From Smittium culicis (Eukaryota > Kickxellomycota > Harpellomycetes > Harpellales > Legeriomycetaceae), in NCBI GenBank assembly GCA_001970855.1, contig LSSN01005083.1, positions 1-27,181 on the forward strand: a DNA stretch of 27,181 nucleotides, read 5' to 3'. Below the pieces are notes generated by a model that saw nothing but the letters and a program-made list of their open reading frames with translations, had not been told where the DNA came from and ran no database searches. A program made the position numbers and the translations under genes. Below, piece after piece: positions 1-8,060 of the stretch. Positions within the stretch are counted from its first letter, which is position 1, and each line of letters begins with the position of its first letter.

Positions 1-80
1 TTTTTTTTTTTTTTTTTTTATTTAAAATTTATTGAAAATAATTAATAGATAAGTAAAAATATATATATTAAAGGTTATTC

Positions 81-554
81 TCAACCAATTCCATCCCGAC
101 CCACTAGGGTCTCCATACCATTGCGGCTTTGGGTCCAGGAGGTTGGTGCTCCTATTAACTCATTAAGAGTAATAGTGCGGGTGGTTAAGGTTGCACTCAG
201 AAACGATGCTGTTGCTAACACCGCTTTGACTGCAGGTTTGTTAAAATTCTTTCGAATCCCAACTGTATTATAGATCAACTCCCCTCCAAGGAGCTTGCCA
301 AGTAACTGTTTATCAGTTGAACCGGGCAATAGATTGTGGGTATCCGGGATAAATTCTCCCAATTTTTTTCTTCGTTCATTGGTCCATTTTGAACAATCTA
401 GTATCAGATGCTCTACTGATTCCGGTTTATTAATGTTGCAAAATGGACATTTTCTAAGGTATAACATATCTAATTGTCTTGATTTTGCTAGTTTCAGACA
501 TGTTTTAAATAATCCTAATCTTATTTTTATTATTAACTGTATTCCTTTAGAATA
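81..554 (-). pseudogene. LINE ORF2 C-terminal fragment with CCHC zinc knuckle
   Basis: The open frame runs from just after a TAG at 557-555 to a TGA at 83-81, about 157 codons; the first internal ATG is at 467. The N-terminal part (IRLGLF.TCLKLAKSRQLD) matches the region that precedes the terminal zinc knuckle of many LINE ORF2 proteins. It is followed by C-X2-C-X9-H-X4-C (CPFC...VEHLILDC), then a W/R-rich segment and a poorly conserved tail. This is the nucleic-acid-binding end of ORF2, without the endonuclease or RT. There is no promoter or complete protein, so it is a remnant rather than a gene. Family assignment is from motif recognition; the LINE clade was not determined. Confidence 0.75.
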
Positions 555-585
555 CTACTCTTAATACTCTTAAAAATTTCAAGCG

Positions 586-630
586 TTTTTATTGGTTAAT
601 TCCAGAAAAAAAGCTTAGGGAAGAGAGAGG
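586..630 (-). promoter_or_regulatory. LINE 5' leader block, copy 1
   Basis: In element orientation this reads CTCTCTCTTC, CTAAGCTTTTTTTCTG, then a CCAAT pentamer. The same block occurs at 5936-5984 (plus) and 13085-13132 (minus). Its conservation among copies whose coding parts have decayed suggests the internal promoter region of the LINE; that role is inferred. Confidence 0.5.
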
Positions 631-635
631 ATTAC

Positions 636-922
636 TATACATCGTTAATAAATATATCCAACTGAGAGCACATGATAGAAAAAAAAGTTTTCATAAAAGA
701 ACTTGGCACATATATCGCTAAATTATATACTTTCGATTATCTGGTTAAAGGACGGATTTATTAAGATACCAAAAAAGTGAAAATAGACTGATTTGTGAAT
801 GAAATAGTTAAGCAATTGCTGATAAAAAATTCGAGGAAATATATGTCGCTTATACTAAGCTAAAATATACATTGTATCAGGGATAATTTTATTGGATATA
901 AATATACTATAAAATGAAAAGT
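636..922. other. A+T-rich spacer, no gene seen
   Basis: Short intergenic DNA between the LINE remnant and the stop codon of eS25. It must contain the eS25 3' UTR. I saw no open frame or repeat worth naming. Confidence 0.5.
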
Positions 923-1536
923 TTATTTTTTTCCCTTCTTGACTGGTTCTGCTTCGACTTCTTCTTCAGCGGCAGCAGCAAAGGCACGGGCTATTAAGAT
1001 AAATATAATTAAAAGATAAGTATAGGCACAAATAGAATAATAAACTAAAAGATCAAAGAATTACTGTAGATAGTTTGGGATCCGTGGGAAGAAACAAGCT
1101 TGATAGCTCCGGCTTCGTGCAATTCTTTAAGAGCTTTGCGGGCCAAAGAACCGTTGATTCTTAGTCTATCGACGAGAACGGAGGTGGTAATAAGTTTGTA
1201 TGCTGGGATTTCTTTCTTGACCTTTTCTAAGGTGTTGTTATCGAAAGTGATGGAGTTATTGACCTTATCCTTGGTCTTTCCCTTGGACCACTTCTTTTTT
1301 CCTTTGCTTGAGTGAACTGGAGCCTAATAAATGTCGTCGAATTTATTGTTAGGTTGTAGCAATTCGAAAATAAAAAAACTCGAAATGGGGTAACATAATA
1401 AGCGTTATATTAAAAATAAGGATTCGTTGAGGCTTAATGTTAATTTTAAATACATTATTCCAGATCAATTATTTAGGTTAAAAAAATGCTATAAGGATTT
1501 TCATAATAGAGTAGCTAGTTTGGGGGGACGTACCAT
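923..1536 (-). CDS. RPS25: Small-subunit ribosomal protein eS25 (three exons)
   Basis: Encodes cytosolic ribosomal protein eS25, a winged-helix protein of the 40S head. Exon 1 is only the ATG (1536-1534), exon 2 is 1323-1065, exon 3 is 990-923 with TAA at 925-923. The joined frame gives 109 aa, the usual length for the family. Visible landmarks are the basic N-terminal segment (GKKKWSKGKTKDKVNN), the core (ITFDN.TLEKVKKEIPAYKLITTSVLVDRLRINGSLA), and the conserved HEAGAIKLVSSHGSQTIYTRA end. The YTRA motif is rebuilt exactly by removing intron 2, which supports that splice choice. The C-terminal tail (FAAAAEEEVEAEPVKKGKK) is acidic then basic. It is transcribed divergently from the 5'-nucleotidase gene. 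No frameshift or missing core segment is seen, so I regard it as functional. Confidence 0.93.
991..1064 (-). other. RPS25: RPS25 intron 2
   Basis: A 74-nt intron with donor GTAATT and acceptor TTAATAG, phase 1. Removal fuses ...QTIY to TRAF..., restoring the conserved YTRA end of eS25. Confidence 0.9.
1324..1533 (-). other. RPS25: RPS25 intron 1, directly after the start codon
   Basis: A 210-nt intron with donor GTACGT placed immediately after ATG and acceptor TTATTAG. A CTAAC sequence about 28 nt before the acceptor is a plausible branch point. Phase 0. An intron right at the start codon is a known habit of ribosomal protein genes. I found no convincing C/D-box pair for an intronic snoRNA. 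Confidence 0.82.
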
Positions 1537-2423
1537 TTTATCTTAATCGACCTCTAAGGATTATATATATACCAAAAGAGAACAGAGAGAGATTCAATTT
1601 ATTTCCAGCAAATATGTATGTATCCATAAGATTCGAGTTGCATTTGCCAAAAAATTTTATTTATTTTTTTCTTCAACTTTTTCTTACATTCACTTTTTCC
1701 CATATCCAATTAGTATTGCATGTTGATAAATAGACTGAACTCATTCGCCGTATTAAGTATAAAATACTTTGATAAAATTTGTGGTTTTAAGCCAATTATA
1801 ATATAAATTAGCAACTTTATCGTATAAGGGCTTGTAAATCTATTTGCCTCATTGAAAACTATCAGCCCCAATAATAATACGTATTTGATTTAGATAATTG
1901 AACCATTATATTTACTAAGGCTTAGGTGTTAGCCATCAGAAATTTTAACAAGCTAGCTTTCTCTACAGCCAATACTTTACAAGCGCTCTTTTAGTATTTT
2001 TGTGTACACTAACTTATTTTTAAGAGCTAATAATTACCAATGTATTCTAGAACTTCGGGAATTAACTGCTTGATAAAAGCCTGTTGGCTATAAATTAGTA
2101 TTTAGAATTGTCAGTCTTGTCACTTCTAAAGTAAGGTGGATAATAAGCATACGAATATCACCAGCTAGTTTTATATTATTTAATAATTTTTAAAGCTTAT
2201 ACTATGTAAATTTATGAGCTAGCTCTAGTTTCAAATAACAATGTATTATGTTTAAAGATAGGCCATTTAAATTAGCTATCCAGCATATATTTGGGTATTT
2301 TAGCTGGAATGCTAAACAGAAATTAATGAGTTTTTCTGTAGAGCGAGTGGCTATTGGAATTATATTTAATCTATAGAATGTTCTTCAGCTAGTCCATGGA
2401 TTCTGGATGCTTACGTCACGAAC

Positions 2424-2481
2424 ATTGAAAACTCGACTTTAGCTTCTAGGCCTAAAGTGACTAAATTTTCAATATTGAAAA
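2424..2481. repeat. Nested hairpin followed by a 16-bp palindrome
   Basis: An outer 8-bp stem (ATTGAAAA 2424-2431 with TTTTCAAT 2466-2473) encloses an inner 7-bp stem (ACTTTAG 2436-2442 with CTAAAGT 2452-2458). The right outer arm also forms a perfect palindrome, TTTTCAATATTGAAAA, at 2466-2481. Function unknown; it could be a binding site in the divergent promoter or chance in A+T-rich DNA. Confidence 0.4.
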
Positions 2482-2629
2482 CCCCATTAAACAATAATTT
2501 CATATCTTTCAAGGCTTTTGACTATAAGCTCTATTGGCGGGCTAAACCCTTTAGATAATGGGAGCCTATTAGAATCCACATTAAACCCTCAAATCATTTA
2601 TAACAGGAAGTATTAAAAAAAGCGCTCAA

Positions 2630-2661
2630 TTTTTTGAATTAGCTCACTCTAATTCAAAAAA
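2630..2661. repeat. 13-bp perfect hairpin
   Basis: The left arm 2630-2642 (TTTTTTGAATTAG) and right arm 2649-2661 are exact reverse complements separated by 6 nt. No gene ends here, so it is not obviously a terminator. A transcribed structure or transposon scar is possible. Confidence 0.5.
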
Positions 2662-3094
2662 GGGCTAATTATGCCTATCACTGCATAACTGAGAAATTAT
2701 TATTGCATTAATTTATTTTATATATTTATACTTTTATTTCCCCTAGGCCGCCTTATGTACAATACATCTTTCTAAAAGACATTATGCATTATTATTACCT
2801 CGCTAAATATATACATTCAATCAAGAACCAAAATTAAGCATCACTCATAAATTTATATTTTACGCCTTATATACATTTAACTAAAGAATATATATCAGAC
2901 TTTTTTTTGTTCGAAAAACCAACTCGTTTAGATAATCAATTTATTCGTTTCAAAATATAATATACACGCTGTCAAGTTTCGCCTACTAAAATAGATATTC
3001 AACTATAAGTAAGAAATTGGAATTTTTTAGTAATTATTTAATTGACAAAGAAAATCAAAGATATTTTCACATTAAGAATTTTTTAAGCTTGGAT

Positions 3095-5545
3095 ATGACC
3101 AAGAACAAAAATAAAACATTATTAAAAGCTAAATCCAGCCAACACGCAGGTAGCAGCCACGCAGAGTACCAGCCTTTAAATAGTTTCTCTCCCAACTCGA
3201 ATTTCGGCGAGCTTGAACAGGATTTTCCCGAGAGCCTTGAGGATAGCTATGATAGCCACGAGCTTCAGGAAATGTCTGGTGGTTTAAATAAAGACAACTT
3301 CGATTTTGACACCTACTTTAATTCTGACTTGGGCGAAAACTCAGTTCGCTCTGATAGCATCACAGACATAACTTCTAATCGCAAAGCCTCTTTAAATTCT
3401 AAAAAAAACTCCAATAGAATTATTTACTGCGTATGTAGCATTTTTATTGTTTTATCTTTAGCCCTGGGTGTTCTGGATACCGCTTATGCAAATTTAAATA
3501 TTTTCCCTTCCGTCAATACTTCTGAGAATAACGCCGATGCTAACAACAAGCTCAACAGCGTTGAAAATCAAATTTCTCAATTAAATTCTGAATCTCAATT
3601 CTTTTTAAGAATTATACACACCAATGATTTGCATTCAAAGTTGGATAGTTTTGGCAAATCTATCCAAGGTGAGAGCTGCTATCTCGCTGAATCGAAAAAC
3701 AAAACCGATTGTTTCGGAGGATTAGCTAAAGTCAAAACCGTAATCGAAGATCTCAAACTTGGAAAGGGGATTAAGAAATCAATCTTTAACCACCTTGTTT
3801 TGGATGCTGGAGATCAAATCCAAGGAAGCTACTACTATAGTTACTTTAAAGGAAAAGCTACAAGAAATGTTATAAAAAACATGGGCTTTGAGGTTATGGT
3901 AAGCCTGGTTTTTTCTAATAAAATTCATTTTTACACAACATTTATATTTATATTTTTATTTCTTACATAACATATTTTGCAATAGACTGTAGGAAACCAC
4001 GAATTTGATGATGGCCCTTCTTTTCTCGCTGATTACTTAAAGTATGTTAACATTCCAGTTGTCAGTGCTAACATGAAAATAAATAAAACCGCTGAGCCTG
4101 ATTTATATAACATCATTAAACCATATACTATCATCGACAGATATAAGCTTGGTATAATAGGTTTAACTACAAATAACACTGCGTGGACAAGCTCCAGTGG
4201 CCCTAATGTCGTTTTCACCGATATGGTCAATTCTGTTAATGACTCTATCGATAAACTACATGCGGCCGGAATAAAAAGAATCATGTTGCTTTCCCACATC
4301 GGGTACCAAATCGACAAGAAATTGGCATCACTGATTAAGCCAGGAGTATCTGTTATTGTAGGAGCTCATTCACACACCTTTTTGTATAGTGGCAAAGATC
4401 CTAAAGTTATCGGAGAAAACAAAGTTGAAGGAAATTACCCAACACTGATTAAAAACACTAATTCTGTATCTGGTAAATCTGGAAAGCCTTGGTCCACTTA
4501 CATTGTTCAATCCAAATGCTGGGGTGAGTATGTAGGCTATCTGGACGTAGTTTTTGATGAAGAAGGTAGAATTGTTGATAACTTAGTTAAGGGCGAACCG
4601 GTAAGAATACATAGCGGTATAAAGGATCACCCCGGAATAAAAGCTATTGTTGATAAATACCAATCTCAGCTTTATAAATATATCAACACTGCAATAGGTC
4701 ACGCTGCAATGGATATTCCGCTGATCGGAAACATGACTAATATCGTTAATCAAGATAACAGCAGTTCGCTTATAAAACAAGAAAGTCAAATGGGAAATCT
4801 AGTTTCTATGGCATTAATGTCTGCTGCTAAATTAATTGGCCATAAAAGTATAGTGAATTTTTCTATTATTAGTTCTGGGATGGTTAAGGTAGGATTTAAC
4901 AAAGGTGAAATCAAAAGAAAGCATATAATGAAAGCAGTTCCTTTCAATAACCCGATTTCATATGCAGTAATCAATGGGAAAACATTGGTTAATGCACTAA
5001 ATGGCGCTCTTTCTGGCTCGCGGAACAACTCTACAGTTCGTGGCTTCGTTTATTTCGATGGACTTCGTGCTAACTTTACTCAAGCTAAACCCACTACAAA
5101 AAACTTAAACTTATTCCAAAGGCTAATTAATACAAAAAATAGCCCTAATAGCGCTGGCACTAATAATGTCATCGACAAGCTGTTTGTGCGTAAAACTCAA
5201 TACACCATGGATGGCTTGATTGGCTCATTTTCAAGCGAGGACAGATACAAAGTTGGAGCTCAGATAGAAGCGACCGACTGGGAACCAGTTGACTTAGCAA
5301 GAAACTACACTTTTGCAACCATAGATTTTGTTGCTAATGGTGGTGATAACATTTTTTTCAAAAATGAAATATTGAGGCTAGACAAGTCGACATCTAAAAA
5401 TAACTTCGCACTTCGTGACGTAATTGACGGTATTACAAATCCACCAATAAACGTATACCTGGTTCTTGAAAGCTACTTCAGATTAATGTCACCCCTATAT
5501 CCCGTCCTTGATGGACGCTTTAGCAATGGGACGCTATTTGATTAG
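3095..5545 (+). CDS. Membrane-anchored 5'-nucleotidase (two exons, 787 aa)
   Basis: Two-domain 5'-nucleotidase/UshA-type metallophosphoesterase that hydrolyses nucleotides or related phosphate esters; the exact substrate is not visible. Exon 1 is 3095-3898, exon 2 is 3986-5545. The frame is open upstream to 3017, but the first ATG is 3095. Residues 1-108 are hydrophilic and Ser/Asp/Glu-rich, ending in a basic stretch (SKKNSNR). Residues 109-128 are a single hydrophobic segment, suggesting a type II signal anchor with the catalytic part lumenal or outside. The metallophosphatase domain starts near 171, with metal-site motifs HTNDLHS (175-181), DAGDQ (237-241), GNHEFDDG (271-278, rebuilt by splicing), SHIGY (His 372) and GAHSH (His 396, His 398). 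The C-terminal 5'-nucleotidase domain contains NGGDN (719-723; the family usually has NGGDG). No C-terminal GPI-type hydrophobic tail is seen. All catalytic motifs are present, so it is probably functional. Confidence 0.92.
3899..3985 (+). other. 5'-nucleotidase intron
   Basis: An 87-nt phase-0 intron with donor GTAAGC after GAGGTTATG and acceptor GCAATAG before ACTGTAGGA. Removing it creates the invariant VGNHEFD metal-binding motif, which fixes both splice sites. Confidence 0.93.
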
Positions 5546-5935
5546 GGTCGCAGCATAAAACTTCAAACCAAGAAGAATTTCAACTAAATATATCCACCTC
5601 ATTTATTTTACAACCATTTTGTACCATTTTTCTTATAGATATAGATTTTTTTTACTTGTTTAACTTTTTTTTATTATTTCGATCTAGATAAAAATAAAAC
5701 CCCATAAAAACCGAAGTAAATTATATTTTATTTTTACTTATTAACGGAAAATTTAAACAAAATTCAAAAAAAAAAAAAAAAAAGTTATATAAATATTCAA
5801 CTGATTCCCCTCTGGACCTCTAGATCATCCGCACCTCGCAGGCATTGGATAAATAGGGCCGGTGCTCATCTGAAGCTCAACTAGCTTAGAAGTGCGGTAA
5901 ACAAAGATTTCATAGATATATTAATCTGTTAAAAA
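5546..5935. other. Spacer with A-tract and a G+C-richer patch
   Basis: 3' flank of the 5'-nucleotidase gene. It contains an A-run at about 5766-5783. From about 5800 to 5895 the sequence is clearly richer in G+C than its surroundings and has no open frame that I recognise. It sits just before the LINE leader block, so it may be upstream LINE sequence or an unrelated insertion. Confidence 0.4.
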
Positions 5936-5984
5936 CTCTCTCTCTTCGCTAAGCTTTTTTTCTGGAAGAAGCCAATCAAAATTT
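5936..5984 (+). promoter_or_regulatory. LINE 5' leader block, copy 2
   Basis: CTCTCTCTTC, then CTAAGCTTTTTTTCTGG, then GCCAATCAAAATTT, ending 60 nt before the ORF1 start at 6045. It is shared with the other two LINE copies and contains a CCAAT box. Likely internal promoter or leader; the role is inferred. Confidence 0.5.
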
Positions 5985-6044
5985 AATAAATTTTATACTC
6001 TTAAAATCTCAAAAAAAAACGAATCCCCAATCTCGAATGCAATA

Positions 6045-7313
6045 ATGGGCAAGCTGAATAAAACAGTATACAAGCCCAAGATTGTACAATCAGACGATGA
6101 ATCAAACAACGAATGGGACGACGACGAGAACGAAAACGACTTCATTGATGTTGAAGAGGACGACGACGATTCGGATCTCGATCTTGATCATTATTCGAAA
6201 TCAAGATCTCGAATCTCAAACTATGATGAAAAAAATAGAATCAAGCAAGAGCCTGGATGGCACCAAAGCGAATTCAAGAAAAAGAATGCCAGGGCCGATA
6301 GGCTATTTGGCTATTTGCTAGAGGACGCAAACGACGACAAAATAGAATATACGGCCGACCCCGAGGAAATTTCTAGGTGCCTAGGAATTCAATCCTTAGA
6401 GGACTACAAGAAGAATTTTTTTCCCTGATGGAATGAGTGAATCTCAAACAAATAAACTGTTTGGAAAACCCGAAAGAACGAATTTATCAATCGAAAAAAA
6501 AAAACGGATCCGAAAAAAACGCCTCAAAAACAAAACGAATCGATTATAGCGAGATCGACAAATCGAACGAAAAAAGAAAGAAAATAAAGGCTGATGATGT
6601 GGAAATTAATGCGCTCAAAATCCAGATTATAGAAATAGCTGACATTATTCCATCGAAAAACTTTAACAAGGAACTGATAAGCCAAGTTAAAAGCTTCATT
6701 TTTGCAAGTAAGAAAATACTCGAAAAAATTGTCAACAAAAAAAAACGAAACAAAAATCGAAACAGCGAAAACGATCTCAAAAAACGAAAACGAATCGAAA
6801 AAAATTAGCTACGCAAACGTAGCAAAGAAAAACATCCAACCTCAAAAAAAAAAATCCCATTAAAAAAAAAGCGTCGAATTTACGAACGAGCAAAGAAATA
6901 TAATAGCTGCTGGAATGTCTCCATTTGAAGCTACAATATATAAATTATTAAATTTTGACGTGTTTAAAAGAAACAGAATAGGACTGGTAAAAGGTTTAAT
7001 TTGCGAAGAAATACAGCCGCGATTTATTCGAAACATCAACTGGACAAACGACGAAAAATTGGAAATTTGCATCGAGTCGAAGCAAATCGAAAAATTAGTC
7101 GAATCAATGGAAAAAATCGAGAATATCAAGCTGAACAGCGAATATAATCCGATTACGAGCGATAAATCAAAAAACGAATTAATAGAAAGACTGAAGTGGC
7201 AATCTTCAGAAAATAATCGAAACCAGCCTTCAAAGCGAATGGGTAGAATGGTAACGAAATGGAAAATCGAAGATACCGACGAATTTTCAGAATTTTTTTT
7301 ACTTCGCAAGTAA
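6045..7313 (+). pseudogene. LINE ORF1 (frameshifted)
   Basis: Three consecutive reading segments in different frames. 6045-6428 (127 aa, ATG start) is acidic and Asp/Glu/Ser-rich with a basic end. 6437-6808 is lysine-rich and contains DVEINALKIQIIEIADII. 6915-7313 carries the best-conserved domain: YKLLNFDVF, then IRNINWTNDEKLEICIE, then LIERLKWQSSENNRNQPS. The second and third segments match, in order, 12259-11939 and 11903-11433 of the minus-strand LINE, so they are one gene product broken by frameshifts, several near A-runs. ORF1 proteins of LINEs usually bind element RNA. I do not recognise a named domain such as RRM or CCHC here. Basic composition fits nucleic-acid binding, but that is inference. 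A separate small gene at 6045-6428 is less likely given the leader directly upstream. Confidence 0.7.
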
Positions 7314-7439
7314 AAAAAAAAATTTTGAAATATTTTAAAAAAAAAAAAAAAAAAATTCGAAAATCAAAAATTAGAGGTGGCAACTTATAGCCTTTTATTT
7401 TTTTTAGGTCCAGTTATTGGAGAATAACTGTTTAGCATC

Positions 7440-7690
7440 GATCATGTTGCGGCTAGGTTGACTTTATTGCAAGCAACCAGATTCTTTGTGGCGACCCTCT
7501 CATAAAACTTACTGAAGACAGCGATGTCTTCAATTTTTCGACTCAATCTCGGCCTAGTTGCTGGGAAAACTGCAATCGACCGTGTCCAGCGCCCAGAAGC
7601 TGCTTATACAGGTAAACTGGAAACTGCGCACTAATCCACTTGAAGAAATTCCCAACAGGGTACGCAGGCGATAAACCGCCAGAGGATTTT
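7440..7690 (+). repeat. Long inverted repeat, left arm (LINE post-RT scrap)
   Basis: Reads in plus orientation with a piece resembling the post-RT region of LINE ORF2 (AIDRVQRPEAAYTGKLETAH). It is an imperfect reverse complement of about 7807-8060. The best-matching part surrounds CACTTGAAG and GCAGGCGATAAACCGCCAGA (the other arm has one change in the last block). Loop about 116 nt. Confidence 0.7.
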
Positions 7691-7806
7691 ATTATAAAAT
7701 TTTATTAGCTTATTGTATTTTTAGTTTATATTTTTTTGATTCTCGGGTTTTGTTAACATAAATAACAGCTAATTTAATAAAAAATAAAACATTCTAATAA
7801 TTTATA

Positions 7807-8060
7807 AAAATCATCTGGCGGTCTATCGCCTGCTTACATTATGGGTATTACTTCAAGTGGGCTGGTTCGCATACTCCAGTTTCATACAATATTAATTCCG
7901 AGAACATTGGACACGGTAGATTACAGATATCTCAGCAGCTAGGCTGAGGTTGAATCGTAAAAAGGGCGAAAAAATTAATTTCAGGTTATTTGTGAAGGCT
8001 CCCACAAGGCCCTATGTTGCTTTCCTCAATTTCAACCTGATCACAGAATTTGCTCATAAA
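7807..8060 (-). repeat. Long inverted repeat, right arm
   Basis: Reverse-complement partner of 7440-7690 and the 3'-most recognisable part of the minus-strand ORF2 relic. Because the two LINE copies converge, read-through RNA from either side could fold back on itself; this is inference. Confidence 0.7.

Larger units (their letters stand above)
1..635 (-). mobile_element. Internally deleted LINE copy with poly(A) tail
   Basis: A minus-strand non-LTR retrotransposon copy. Its poly(A) tail is seen as 19 T at 1-19, preceded in element orientation by a 3' UTR of about 60 nt and the C-terminal end of ORF2. Its other end (586-630) carries a leader block shared with the two other LINE copies here: CTCTCTCTTC, then CTAAGCTTTTTTTCTG, then a CCAAT. 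ORF1, endonuclease and reverse transcriptase are all missing, so the leader lies within about 30 nt of ORF2 C-terminal sequence. This is more than simple 5' truncation, since the 5' leader survives. I infer an internal deletion or a recombinant reverse transcript. The window starts inside the tail, so the target-site duplication cannot be checked. Confidence 0.75.
1537..3094. other. Divergent intergenic region, RPS25 / 5'-nucleotidase
   Basis: About 1.56 kb without a supportable gene. It must hold the promoters of two divergent genes. A TGACGTAA-type ATF/CREB-like octamer is present on the minus strand at about 2411-2419, roughly 680 nt from the nucleotidase ATG. Two hairpin-forming stretches are listed separately (2424-2481 and 2630-2661). 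Short T-runs near 1640-1700 lie 5' of the RPS25 start. No promoter element can be assigned firmly. Confidence 0.4.
5936..7690 (+). mobile_element. LINE copy, plus strand, degenerate
   Basis: A plus-strand relative of the minus-strand LINE at 7807-13135. It has the leader block (5936-5984), a broken ORF1 (6045-7313), A-rich sequence with an A-run near 7337-7355, then a scrap of post-RT ORF2 (about 7440-7690). Endonuclease and RT are absent between the parts. The 3' scrap is the inverted partner of 7807-8060. The exact 5' boundary is unknown; no target-site duplication was identified. Confidence 0.7.

Noticed and set aside
295..564. 89-codon plus-strand frame
   Set aside because: Antisense to the LINE ORF2 zinc-knuckle fragment, whose minus-strand motifs are clear.
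1100..1315. 71-codon plus-strand frame
   Set aside because: Antisense of RPS25 exon 2.
4033..5028. Minus-strand frames inside 4033-5028
   Set aside because: Shadows of the 5'-nucleotidase second exon; no recognisable content.
6082..6321. Alternative frames over LINE ORF1 (also 6544-6780, 6860-7309 and 7153-7383 on the minus strand)
   Set aside because: Low-complexity shadows. The frames kept are those that align with the second LINE copy.
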